NCBI GenBank assembly: GCA_026874595.1
Contig: CM049312.1
Coordinates: 79,769,429 to 79,833,428, forward strand
Reading direction: 5' to 3'
Length of the DNA stretch: 64,000 bases
From: Sipunculus nudus
Taxonomy: Eukaryota; Annelida; Sipuncula; Golfingiida; Sipunculidae
Shown here one piece after another: positions 1-10,703 of the stretch (positions are counted from its first letter, which is position 1; the number at the start of each line of letters is the position of its first letter). The notes below the pieces were generated by a model. That model saw nothing but the letters and a program-made list of their open reading frames with translations, was not told the DNA's origin and made no database searches. The position numbers and the translations under genes are program-made.

Positions 1-630
1 CCACACCAGGGCTATAATCAGATAACTGACGCTTGTTGGTCTCCACACCAGGGCTATAATCAGATAACTGACGCTTGTTGGTCTCCACACCAGGGCTATA
101 ATCAGATAACTGACGCTTGTTGGTCTCCACACCAGGGCTATAATCAGATAACTGACGCCTGTTGGTCTCCACACCAGGGCTATAATCAGATAACTGACGC
201 TTGTTGGTCTCCACACCAGGGCTATAATCAGATAACTGACGCTTGTTGGTCTCCACACCAGGGCTATAATCAGATAACTGACGCTTGTTGGTCTCCACAC
301 CAGGGCTATAATCAGATAACTGACGCTTGTTGGTCTCCACACCAGGGCTATAATCAGATAACTGACGCTTGTTGGTCTCCACACCAGGGCTATAATCAGA
401 TAACTGACGCTTGTTGGTCTCCACACCAGGGCTATAATCAAATAACTGACGCTTGTTGGTCTCCACACCAGGGCTATAATCAGATAACTGACGCTTGTTG
501 GTCTCCACACCAGGGCTATAATCAGATAACTGACGCTTGTTGGTCTCCACACCAGGGCTATAATCAGATAACTGACGCTTGTTGGGGACTTAGTAGTTGT
601 TGCTACATCATAAAAGCGATAAGTCGGTAA
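1..630 (+). repeat. 42-bp tandem array, open as a 14-residue peptide repeat
   Basis: Fourteen head-to-tail 42-bp units start at 1 and every 42 bases after that; the last stops after 39 bases at 585. The unit is a multiple of three and has no stop in frame 1, where it reads PHQGYNQITDACWS. The frame runs from the window edge, where it is open, to a TAA at 628-630, adding a short non-repeat tail after 585. Only two substitutions separate the copies: GCT to GCC at 159 and CAG to CAA at 441. Both are synonymous in frame 1. The reverse strand is also open in one frame, but there one of the two changes is non-synonymous. The array may be the 3' end of a repetitive protein or a homogenised satellite. 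No start, splice acceptor or flanking domain is visible, so coding status is unproven. Confidence 0.85.
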
Positions 631-1797
631 TCTTATTGACAAGCGTGGTTAATTAGTCTCAAAATGCCTAACCCTGAAATTACCGAACCTTGCAAAAAAA
701 TAGTAACAACATCTGGGTCCAACATTTACACCATTTTACAACTATCTATGTTTAAGATTCATACATAATGATTTCAATATTACATGATCTGATTCAACAT
801 CTGAAAGGGTAAACATGAGTGAAGTCACATATATGTGAGGAATATTGCTCATTTTGACATTAATGACGTGGAAGTTACTTTCCTGAAATAATATCTCACC
901 GTATAACTTACCTGATTGCACTCCTGGTGTAGACAGAACATAGTCTGAATAAAATATAGCTGAATAAGAATATTAGAGGCTGCAGACTAGCTCAGTCCAT
1001 ATAGAATATTGAAGTCTGCACGCTGGCTCAGTCAATATGACAAGTTGTTTTATGGCTGTCAACATGACATTTAAACGTCAAGCCGCATGGAACTATTGTA
1101 TACAAATATCCAATATTCAAACCAATACAGCTATATTTGAAAAGATGTACTGAAAACATTTTAAGAAATGCATGACAGGTTAATGTAAATCTGTCGATTT
1201 TTATTAATACCTACGAATTCTCCCAACTGTATGCTAAAGGCTGAAATAATTTTGCTGGTATAGTGTATAGGAGATCCTAAGAGATGCTTTTGTGCTCTAT
1301 GTCACCCTACGTCGAGCCGATATTTAATGCAAACATACTATATATACTATAACATCTGCGAATCGCCTTCCTAAACCGCTATGTGTAAGGTATTAATGGA
1401 CTCTTCAATTGTTCCATTTGTTCATTGTCGCTATTTCTTTAACACGTATGGCATATCAGTTGACATTTATATCAGTGGAATGCTTAAATGAATGTGATTT
1501 CAAATTAAGCATTCTTTGGCTATTGTTTGGTCCTCTATAAAGCCAAATTATTTGGCCTTCTGTTGGTTCTTTGTGAAAGACACGCGTGACGGGCCTTGGA
1601 TTGTCCCTTGTTAGTTGCTAGTATGTGTATGTGTGCACATGATTGATTAGTAATAATATTCAGAAGACCTAATGTGCCTGAAAGCTGTAGCGTATAAGGA
1701 AAAAAATGATATCTTTTATCTGTTAAAGGCAATGAAGGTGAAGGTTATTTATGGTCACTTGAAAATTAACGAATACCCAGTCGTTATATATAAATAT
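586..1797. other. Intergenic stretch without recognised gene
   Basis: After the end of the 42-bp array the sequence is AT-rich with many stops in all frames. The only local structure seen is a short imperfect duplication near 979-1042, where 'ctcagtc-atat' and 'gaagtctgca' words recur. No gene or mobile element end was recognised. Confidence 0.5.
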
Positions 1798-1799
1798 CA

Positions 1800-1818
1800 A
1801 TATATATATATATTTATA

Positions 1819-1871
<53 letters not shown>
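1800..1871. repeat. (TA)n microsatellite
   Basis: A near-perfect TA dinucleotide run with two TTTA interruptions. Apparent ORFs across it give only YIYI peptides and are not genes. Confidence 0.95.
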
Positions 1872-2309
1872 CCGCATAAATTGTTTCGATCATCGCTGAA
1901 ATAAAATAACTGTAATATCAACAAGTTACTAGCCTTTATATCAGAGCGGTTGTTCTCCCAGCTCTTACAGTTGGCCGTACAGAAAAATGTTGTCTATAGT
2001 CTAAAGATCCACCTCGCCATTAAATTGTATTTGCATTCATAGATTATGAAAAAGAGTTGTCAAGTAGTCATCCGGAAAAAAAAGGTCCATGAAAAGGTAA
2101 CGGGTTGTTCAAATATTCACCGCCAGATGTCAGTAAATCCTCTTGGTCGATAAACATGTGCACGATTGCGACGGATATTGATGTAGTATGGTCTGAGAGG
2201 TTGATTTTTCAGATGCTATAACATATCTGATATCTCAGTCTAATGGGAGTCCCTAAAGATCTAATAATCTTTATTGTGCTCGTCGATGAGTTTTTTTTTC
2301 TATGTACAC

Positions 2310-2440
2310 TGTACCATACACACACACACCCTCACACACACACACACACACACACACCCTCTCATACACACACACATATATATAAGGTAGAGTACCCTAC
2401 GGTGTAAAGTGCTCTTTGGCGATATAATACTCAGTGTTAA

Positions 2441-2481
<41 letters not shown>
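2310..2481. repeat. Microsatellites enclosing a diverged Penelope-type end
   Basis: A (CA)n tract at 2310-2375 is followed by a short unique piece at about 2382-2437 and then (TA)n(TG)n at 2440-2481. The unique piece (aaggtag...ccctacggtgtaaagtgctct) resembles the terminal sequence found at 34194, 61512 and, more weakly, 30651 (gaaggtagtgttaccctccgatgtaaagtgctct). It is therefore probably a very short relic of the same element family, again sitting between TA repeats. Confidence 0.6.
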
Positions 2482-3266
2482 AACGTACTTATGAGGATAC
2501 AATATTGACTGCACACCAAACGCGCGAAGATTTTTTCTTTTTGTGAGGACTTACACCCGGGTTCTCGCAAACGAAAATCTGTTTAAGCATATTTAAAGTA
2601 TTTAAAAGCCGGGAAAACTATGTAGGGGAAGTTTCCCACAAGTCCTCAGAAAAAAAAGTTTTGCTTGTAATTTGCTTTATGTGTGTGTGACATCTATTGA
2701 GAGCTTTGCAAGATGGTTAGAAAAGTGTGTGGCAGTAAGCCGGGTTCTCGATAATATGTTTAAACTGGTTACCCAACCTGTTTAGCGGAATCAGATCTTA
2801 TTTAGATCGTGAGAGGTTTGAATTAGAACCTTATATTGCCATGGGTTCCAGGAGTAAACAGGAAAAAAAAATAAATAATAGATTTTCTTATCTACATGAT
2901 CTGTCTGATCTGCCAAGATAAACTCTGAGCGGCTTGGTTCGCAAGTTTATAATAGACACAAAACGTTTTATATGATTAAAAAATTAATCTTTCCATCAAG
3001 TGTAAATATATGTAAATATGTGTTTATTTTATTTATTTATTTATTTATTTTTGGCATTTTGCACTTATTTTATCGAGAGAGCATGTTACATCATTATATT
3101 GCTACATTATTCATTGATTTCGTTCTAATCGTATTGCTTGTGTCTTGTTCCATTTTGGTGAAGATTATGAACTTTTCATAGAATTACAACATTAATCTAA
3201 ACATATTAAATCTTCAGATAATTTATTTATTTTTACTTGTACCGTGATGTGTTATATAATGTTGTG

Positions 3267-3270
<4 letters not shown>
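2482..3270. other. Intergenic, weak inverted repeat only
   Basis: An inverted pair TGAGGACTT (about 2545) and AAGTCCTCA (about 2639) lies about 90 bases apart and could be a MITE relic; related 'gtcctc' words recur at 3430-3660. There is no convincing coding sequence. The 69-codon frame at 2972-3181 is hydrophobic, AT-driven and without family resemblance. Confidence 0.35.

Positions 3271-3333
<63 letters not shown>
3271..3333. repeat. (TA)n microsatellite
   Basis: An uninterrupted TA run of about 60 bases. Confidence 0.95.
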
Positions 3334-3335
<2 letters not shown>

Positions 3336-3713
3336 GGAAGCATGTACATTAGCCTGATTGGCTACTTTTGTAATCCTGCTATAAATAAATATGTTTAAAT
3401 CAAGTGTGCTTGATATGCTGTTTGTAGGTCCTCCCTATGACACGAAGACATAACATGAACTGAAATTCCTCGCAGGTTGTCCTCACAAGTTATGCGCTAA
3501 GTCAACGCAAATGTTCTCACGTCAAACCAGCCTTAAAAAAAGTGTGCGAGGAAACATGCGTACCCTAAGTGTTGAGGATCTCAGTAGCTCTTCTTAGTAA
3601 CACTAGAAGAACTGTTAGTCCTCGGAAGTATAATTTGAAAGCAAGGTCCTCTCATGTACGCACATACGCGTATGTGTTTGTTTGTGTATAAGTTCATAAA
3701 ATGCATCAATGCA

Positions 3714-3775
3714 TTAATGTTACTACCCGCACGTTTCGTGCGCACTTCATGGCACTTATCAGGTAAGTAAATGGT
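3714..3775 (-). ncRNA. Degenerate hammerhead-like motif of Penelope-type element
   Basis: On the minus strand the order is TTAC, CTGATAA, a GTGC/GCAC hairpin, GAAAC, then GTAA. This is the layout of a type I hammerhead: stem I TTAC:GTAA, core box CUGAURA, stem II, GAAA, short stem III. The core reads CTGATAA rather than CTGATGA, so activity is doubtful. It lies downstream of the GIY-YIG fragment on the same strand, the place where Penelope-like elements carry hammerheads. Confidence 0.4.
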
Positions 3776-3912
3776 GTTGGTTTATATTTGTTCAGGTATG
3801 GGTGCGTGAGTGTGTGAGATAAATAAGGAGTGGTATTATTTTGTACGTCATGATTAGTAGATTCTACTGTTTACATAGGGTACATCTGTTAACCATTGTT
3901 GTCATAGCTGGA

Positions 3913-4212
3913 TTAGCGATAATGGACCATGTAATACTGTGAGAAATGCCTTGGCGTATGAGTTTCCAAATGTTTTGATAGTTCTGTTTCTTTATCATAC
4001 TGCTGGCATTTAAAGGACTTCTTGTGGTTCGCATAGCGGCTTATGAAAGTATTTCCTGTGTTTCCTATGTATGAGACGGTCCCGTTGTTTGTTGTTATAT
4101 CAGCTTTGTAAACAACACTTGTTATTTTGCAGTGGCCGTTCAGTGGACATTCTCCTTTATTCCTGCAGTTGCAAGTTCGCTTGTGTTGGGGATTGATTAG
4201 CGGTGGGTGTCG
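3913..4212 (-). pseudogene. Penelope-like element fragment, GIY-YIG endonuclease
   Basis: The frame carries the cysteine-rich linker CNCRNKGECPLNGHC, then VVYKA, then SYIGNTGNTFISRYANHKKSF and ELSKHLETH. This is the order seen at the C-terminus of Penelope-like retroelement proteins: a CCHH/Cys-rich linker followed by the GIY-YIG nuclease, with the conserved Tyr, YIG, Arg and the H..SF word. The frame breaks after about 100 residues, no reverse transcriptase is found upstream, and the far end runs into a MITE-like sequence near 4195. It is a dead fragment. A paralogous, longer copy is at 61551-62148 on the other strand. Confidence 0.8.
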
Positions 4213-4888
4213 GTTCTTTTTCATAATCGATCATCGGTTTGAGCAAATCGATCGATGATCGATTATTAATCGGTTCAGACATATATAAAGAAATATACAA
4301 TTGTCTGTGAAACTATACTTTCTTAATCCAGCCAGCATGTCTAAGTAACTCTACCTTAAGAAAAGGGGTTTTTGCCTTTTTTATATTTTCCTTTCGTTTT
4401 ATAACAATTTTGATGGCTGCCGACATGCCAGAAAAATGACAGGCCCATATATTTTTTGTGTAAAAATTAATAAAAAAAGTGATCGAAATGTAAAAATATT
4501 ATAAATCAAGTATGATCTATTTGTATAATGTTAACTGCCTAAAGGCTTTGGGGTAATTATTTCTAATTGTTTTTAGTTTGAAAAGCTAGGTCACTGTTGT
4601 TTGATTTTCAGTGCCAGTTATCAGATTGATCATAATGATGCGTTTTACCATCTACCGTGTCATACTCCGTTACATACGGAAGTTATTTGGGAATACAGAG
4701 TCATTAAAGGAAGCGCGGGATGTTGTAAAAAAAGGAAGAATAATTTTTGCCTATAACATTAAGGCATTCTGGAAAAAAAACAATCATGATTATGGTGTAA
4801 TCGATAGTTGCCTTTGGTAATCGAGAGCTTGAAAGTGGCAGCAAAGCGACTGACTATCGATAAAACTCGATGATCGGCCCACCACTAG
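4195..4888. mobile_element. Possible hAT-like MITE with cgatgatcg-rich ends
   Basis: The right end (about 4866-4888) reads CTCGATGATCGGCCCACCACTAG, whose reverse complement starts TAGTGGTGGGC, a hAT-style terminus. The left side (about 4195-4270) carries 'gcggtgggt' and several overlapping cgatcatcg/cgatgatcg words in inverted relation. The ends are only imperfectly inverted and no target duplication was identified, so the limits are approximate. The 69-codon frame inside (4611-4820) has no recognisable domain. Confidence 0.4.
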
Positions 4889-5360
4889 ATCTGATGGTTA
4901 TTGTAGAACTGTTCGATTGTGGTTTCTGATGCTGCCGCCTAGAGACAGCTGTAGCTGACTTTCATAATGTTTCTATTAAAGAGTTTGTGAAGAGGTGTGC
5001 CGGGTGGGAAATGTTTGTCTATCAGGCTCACAAAAATTTTATCCGACGTTATTTCACGCTCTTGCAGAACACAGGGATAAACCAAATGATGTTTCGTCCC
5101 CGTTTATTCCTCTGTTTGTATGTGTGTGTGTGTGGGGGGGGGGGGGGGTTGCAGCTAATTTTTTTGTTGTGTCGTTATAGATGTGGACGGTTGAACTGAA
5201 TGATTCTCCGCCGTAGGGGAGATGTGATATTCGTTTGCCGATCGCTTCTGGAATTCGCTTGATGATTTTAGGTGGGTGGTTTTAATAATTTTATGAACAT
5301 ATAGCAGCTCTACTTTGTATCGAGCACTTTGGTCCTGGAATGGCAATCAAACCCTTTCAG

Positions 5361-5426
<66 letters not shown>

Positions 5427-6572
5427 ATAAATGTTAGTTTTATTTTACAGATCTTCACATTTCATATACCTTTGCGGTAGCCAGAACTGTTCTATTGTTT
5501 ACAAAGTTACACTGTACTGCCACCGTTCTTGCGTTCTATAACAAGCCATAACATTACCTGCCCGGAAGTGGTCATTTCTCATTAGCTCTTGGTCTGGTTC
5601 TCATATAACACTCAGTGCACACATATTGCAGACACGTTTGAACAGAACACGTTAATAATAATACAATTCCTAGCACAGGGGGAGAAGCATGTCATTGTAT
5701 TATTATTATATTATATGGCTACTGTAAATAGGTATTTACACTTAGAAGTCAGATATCAGTAATAAACAGGTCATTCCATTCCCTCCAGTGTTCTATTGTT
5801 CTTACATGTATATCTTACAACCTTCAAGGAGAACCATAACGTTATTCTTATTATTATCTCCAGTACTGTATGTTCTCTGTCTTGTCAGAATGTGTATATG
5901 TCTCGTAGACATGTTGGTATCGCATTATTTATTATTTATAATATATTTGTAGAATCCACAACAAACAACTACTGTTTCTACTGAATCCACAAATGAATAA
6001 AAGACTATTCCTCACCGTACTGGGTCGTTATTGTTAAGCTGCTCTCTGGTATGACAGGCAGGCGGCAACACACACACACACAAACACGCACATATATATT
6101 CGAATAACTTTATGCATGCGCAGAATGAGCAGCCACGAACAGTCTTAATTCACCGAGCGCTTTGCGGTAGCCTGCCAGGACAAAATCAAGATGTCTTTTC
6201 GTAATATAAATGATTGACACAGCCTGGTGCTCGCGTTGCTTGTGTTCAAATCCCTGTAACGGGTAATGATCTCGTTTTTATTAGAAATGATATTTTCGCG
6301 GAAATATTCGAGGTCGGCTGAGTTTTAAACTAAACAAAATTCGTCCGTATCCAGTATCATAGGGCTGTGATCAAGGTTGATTTTCCATCTTAGTTTTGGG
6401 CACGATTAGTATAAACGATTGGAGACTATTTAAACCGTAGTTGAATAATACCAGACAATAAAAGCCACACCATGCATGCAACAACGGAGTGTATATCCAA
6501 AACCCAACCTTTCCTTAGAAATACATTTCTTGCAGGTTAAATACACAAAGGCTGGAGAGAATGAGGCATTAT
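4889..6572. other. Intergenic: G-run, (TA)n(GT)n and AT-rich DNA
   Basis: A (GT)n-G14 run lies at 5118-5148 and (TA)n(GT)n at 5363-5427. A B-box-like word TGTTCAAATCCC at about 6240 suggests a possible tRNA-derived SINE relic, but no A box is convincing. No gene recognised. Confidence 0.5.
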
Positions 6573-7332
6573 CTTTATTTATTATTTTCCATATAAACAA
6601 TATATCTATTGCTTTTCTAAAAAAAAAGACAAGAGTTGAAACGTTTCCCTCTTTTTTACAGTTTATGATGCAAATAATTATGTAAAGAATTTGTTCATGT
6701 TTAAATTTTCATGACCTGCAACATTCAAGATTACTGTACGTATATGTTTTATCTTAGCATTTACTCACATGATACCAATATACGAGATATTTTTAAAGTG
6801 CGCATGCCTGTGCCGGAACTTCAGCGCCATCTGTCACACTTAGTTTTTGTGATATGTCTCTGTCAGCTTCGGATTTAATTTTCTTTTCTCGTTCATGTAT
6901 AGTTGCTTTTATTCTAGCATGTGTGTAATACATATTAAAGCTGTTAGCTATCATCGGTATAGGCAGCCCTGTAGCCAACATCCAAGCCATTGCGCATGCG
7001 GCTCCGACAATGTAGCCCAAACCGGAAGTTGGATGCGTGTCGCCATAGCCAACCGTCGCCATGGTGACTATGCTCCACCAAAAACCGATAGGGATATGTA
7101 GAAACGAGTCATTTTCTTTGCTGAATTCAGCGTAATATATCATAGTGGAGAATATTACCATTCCAATAGCCATCAACATCAACAAAAGAAGCAACTCTTT
7201 CCAGCAAACTTTTATAGACAAGAACATGATCTGCAGTCCTTTATGTTGTTTGACGATCTTCAAAACCCTCACGGCTCGCAGCGTGCTTGCTATAGACAAA
7301 ACGCAGTAGGCGTAGAATATATCGTTGTCCAA
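6573..7332 (-). CDS. Voltage-gated K+ channel, Shaw/Kv3-like, 3' coding part
   Basis: The 179-codon frame 7332-6793 encodes the pore half of a voltage-gated potassium channel in the plasma membrane. Visible in order are S4 with spaced positive charges (about residues 18-30, ending KQHKGLQ), S5 (about 45-67), the P-loop with the selectivity filter TMATVGYGD (90-98) and S6 (about 105-135) with a Pro-x-Pro bend written LPIPMI, then NSFNMYY as in Shaw-type channels. A charged tail ends in a stop at 6793. AATAAA polyadenylation words lie on the minus strand near 6573-6585. The 5' limit is odd: the codon at 7332 is TTG, a TAA lies three codons further upstream, and there is no AG acceptor in the 60 bases before it. 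The T1 domain and S1-S3 are not found. It is either an exon with an unseen boundary or a 5'-truncated copy. Confidence 0.85.
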
Positions 7333-7906
7333 CCAAATTTATAAATACATATATGATTTAAGTGTTTATTAATTAAGTGTGTTTCGTAAGGTTATTATGC
7401 ATATTTATTCATAGTTATTTTAATCAGACTCTGAACCATTTTATAAAGTTATTGTTTTCATTATTCTTATTTTACATTTATATACTTGTTTTTATATTAA
7501 AAAATTGAAACCATTATAATAGGAATGTCCAGTCTGTACATGCATCAACCGGAATGTAGCCATTTATACCCACAATGCTTTGCGCGACTTCACAAAAAGC
7601 TTACGCGTAAGTAGTCCAATCGTCACTTGACTGATGTCCTAAGTACCCACTTGAGGGTAGTAAACTGCCACGAGCGCAACAATCACCCCGGTTCACCGCT
7701 GTTTCTACTGAAAGAGTTCTTTCAATCCCCCCTCCCAATTTAGATATAGCTTAAAGGGTACTAATTAGTATCCTTTTTGAGTGATCATAAGCAGTGCCAG
7801 TGTTAATAATAATAACAAAACTAAAAAAAACTTGTACACCGTGTATGTGTGCCCTTGATTTCCCCAAGGCACGTATACCGGGCCTGCAGTGCCAGCGAAA
7901 ACTATT
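7333..7906. other. AT-rich intergenic DNA
   Basis: No additional potassium-channel exon, RNA gene or repeat end was recognised between the channel exon and the MITE. Confidence 0.5.
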
Positions 7907-7908
7907 TA

Positions 7909-8262
7909 CAATAGCCCCATTTACACTAAAAAAATGTGGCGCGCTAGACCGATCCAGAAAAATGTAGAGCGGGCTACATTTTCACTTGCGTTCACACTGT
8001 GCCGGACCAAGTGACCATGCAGAGCGCACTATCCCAGTCAAGTTAGGCTGCATTGCACTTGGCCGGCCTGGAATCAAGATTGCGTTTACACGCAGATAAA
8101 TACTGCATTCTAGCGCGGTCTAGATTGGATTCCCACTTGTGCGCATTGGTAAATCCCAGTCACATGACCGCCGAGTCTTGCTGGAGCTCCAGACCGAAAA
8201 TCCTCGAAATCTAGCGCGTTCGGGGGACTTGGCCAGAGAAACGTGTGTAAATGGGGCTATTG
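7909..8262. mobile_element. MITE, 18-bp perfect TIRs flanked by TA
   Basis: CAATAGCCCCATTTACAC at 7909-7926 and its exact reverse complement GTGTAAATGGGGCTATTG at 8245-8262 enclose 354 bp. TA dinucleotides lie directly outside both ends (7907-7908 and 8263-8264), as expected for a TA target duplication of Tc1/mariner-type or related transposases. The interior is unusually GC-rich (gcgcgctagacc, tagcgcggtctagattgg) and contains further short inverted words. No transposase is encoded. Confidence 0.85.
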
Positions 8263-8264
8263 TA

Positions 8265-8762
8265 TCACCGGCGGGTCTCTGAGTAGGGGTCACTCGGTCC
8301 TTTCAATCTGTCAATTTCAAGGTCAGGCATTTTTCCAGTGAACTCTGTTCGCCCATAAACACAATTCCTCACTCAGTCATTTGACTACGTACATTACCTT
8401 TTCTTGCAAAGTTTAAATAAATGGCTGTCGCAAGCATAGTATTTGATTAAGATGGTTTCCAGTCTGCCTTGCATTGATTTTTGTACGATGTTCCTTGGAA
8501 ATGGATTTATATTCTAGTTTGTAGGCCTAATCTGAATTTATTGGTAATCGCAGAAACATATATTCATAAACAAGCACTCCCCCTTTTTCTAAAAGGGAAA
8601 ACAGATACAGTGATTATCACCACATACCAATTTGTGTACAATGTTATTTCTGAACATATGGTTTTATTTCTTCATGAATTTGGTCCTAACCTGTGTCCCA
8701 GGACTAGGACAAATGTCTTTAGTGTATAAAATGATCTAAGTGTAAGGGGTCATCCCAACCTT
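8265..8762. other. No recognised feature before the LTR element
   Basis: I searched this stretch for a copy of the 3' LTR at 13260-13987 and did not see one. The 82-codon frame 8481-8729 shows no family resemblance. The 5' junction of the retroelement lies somewhere before 8763 and cannot be set. Confidence 0.45.
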
Positions 8763-10691
8763 AAAATGGGATCGCCCATATTGCAAGGCAAGTACGCCCA
8801 AAGCGGTCAAAAGTTAGCAGAATAGGTCATTCTGAGAGCCTATGAATTAGTCCCCGAAGCGTATCGCTTAAAATTTAGGAATGCCACAAAAAGGGAAAAT
8901 CAAACTCATGTTGAATATGCTAGAGACAAAGAAAGTGCATTTAATAGATGGTGTCAGTCTATGAAAATTGGTCAGGATTTTGAAAAACTCAAACAACTAA
9001 TTTTGATAGAAGAGTTCAAAAGGCATATCCGTAGTGACATTAAAATATTTTTGGATGAACATAAAGTAAGAAATGTAAACGAGGCTGGTGTCCTGGCAGA
9101 TGAATTTGCCTTGACGCACCGCCCCAGTTATACCAGTCACAAGAGGAGGTATGGTGAGAAAAGAGAGGGTAGCAAAAGCCCAAAACTGGGTCGGAGAAAG
9201 GGTAGTCCCTACTATCGGGGTCACTCCGGCTCAGGTAAACCACGGTCCGATCATGGTAAACCCCAGTATAAAAGTCAATCTGACTCTCCTGCTCAACATA
9301 AAGAGGAACAACCTAGGACTGGACCCAAATATTGTACATTCTGTGAGTTCAAGGGGCATACAGAATCTGAGTGTTATATAAAAAGATACGGTCAAAGTAA
9401 GCCTAAACCTAATGCATTAACTGTTACGCAGAGCATGAAACCGGTAACAATGCCCAGTAAACTAGAGACTAAAGGTGAAACACAAAGCCCTGTCCACGAG
9501 AGCTTTCAGCCCTTTGTGTCAGATGGCTTTGTTCAGTTAGAGGGTAACCATGCAAGAAAGGCCCGTGTTAAAATCTTAAGGGATACCGGGGCAACCCAAA
9601 GCCTCGTTTTGAAATCTGTTCTTCCCTTCTCTAAAGAGAGTTACGCGGGGTGTTCAGTTCTAGTCCAGAGCGTTAATTCGGAATTTTTTGAAGTTCCATT
9701 ACACAGAGTGAAACTAGAATCTGATTTAGTCTCTGAATTTGTAACTGTAGGAGTTTGTTCAAAGTTGCCAGTAGAGGGCGTTTCGCTCCTCCTAGGCAAC
9801 GATTTAGCTGGTGACAGAGTGAAAATTGATCCCAGAATGACAAAATTGCCGAGCACTGATAGGGACACAGACCTGCTCCAGCAGGAGTTTCCGGGCGTAT
9901 TTCCAGTCTGTGTAGTGACTCGAGCGATGAGTAAAAAGGCAAGTCTGAAACCAGAGAGTTCTGTACTTGACCTCTCGCAAACCTTTATGGCGCATTCAAA
10001 CGATGACGTCAGTGGCTTAAAGCCCGTAACACGAGTAAATGTCAAATCGCCCGCATGTGACCCAAGTGGCACACCCAGTCCAAAGGACTCGACTACAAAT
10101 GTAGTACAGGGCAATCAGACCCTGAATAGAAATCTCCAAAGGAGTACAAACGGCGTGAAATCGCCTGATCAAAATGGGCATGAACAGTTAAAGAAGGATA
10201 GGAGTATAAAGAACGTAGAAGTTTGCATGAAAACTGATGATTTGATAGCAATGCAAAAGAAAGATCCTGATATTGCCTCCCTTAGAGAAAATGCCTTGAC
10301 TAAAGAGGAAGCAGATAAAGTTCCAACTTGTTTCACCTTACAGAATGATGTACTAGTCAGAAAATATAGACCTCCCACCATACCAGCGGACGAAACGTGG
10401 AAAACTCTTTATCAAATTGTAGTTCCCCCCGAGTATCGCCAAGAAATCTTAAAACTTGCACATGATCATCCTATGGCAGGACATTTGGGTGTCAGGAAAA
10501 CCAAACACAAAATTCTCCAACACTTCTATTGGCCCAAGTTAAAACGAGACGTGGCGAAATACTGTAAAACTTGTCATGTGTGTCAAATGATTGGAAAACC
10601 AACCCACCAAATTAGTCCTGCGCCACTCTCGCCCATACCAACAACACATGATGCGTTTGAATCAATAATACTTGACTGTGTGGACCGCTAA
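8763..10691 (+). pseudogene. Gypsy-type retroelement: gag, protease, start of integrase
   Basis: One frame runs to 10691, broken by TAG at 8823. Before and after the stop it reads like the SCAN/gag-type capsid region found in animal Gypsy elements (AYELVPEAYRLKF, EFARDK-like YARDKESAF, VLADEFALTH). A zinc knuckle C-x2-C-x3-GH-x4-C follows near 9334-9375. An aspartic protease with the DTGA motif is at about 9580. An acidic, low-complexity linker (9900-10230) leads to the integrase H2C2 zinc finger (HP-x2-GH-LG ... C-x2-C at about 10465-10590) and the first catalytic Asp in LDCVD at about 10673. A single-base frameshift then cuts the frame at about 10685. The longest ATG frame starts at 8961, but the homologous part begins further upstream, so that ATG is not the real start. 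Confidence 0.9.
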
Positions 10692-10703
10692 GAAAAACTA
10701 AAC

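Noticed and set aside
1672-1899. 75-codon frame across a (TA)n tract
   Set aside because: Most of the peptide is YIYI from the microsatellite. The same applies to the frames at 34388-34672 and 60318-60664.
5118-5148. G-run that could be a quadruplex regulator
   Set aside because: An uninterrupted mononucleotide run next to (GT)n is best explained as a simple repeat; similar runs occur at 24869, 29501, 50882 and 52283 without genes nearby.
6180-6260. Possible tRNA gene or SINE (B-box-like tgttcaaatccc)
   Set aside because: No cloverleaf can be formed and no A box lies at the right distance; kept only as a remark.
9641-10114. 157-codon minus-strand frame inside the retroelement
   Set aside because: It is antisense to the protease/linker region and has no domain of its own. 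Other overlapping frames at 8997-9243 and 9673-9995 are rejected for the same reason.
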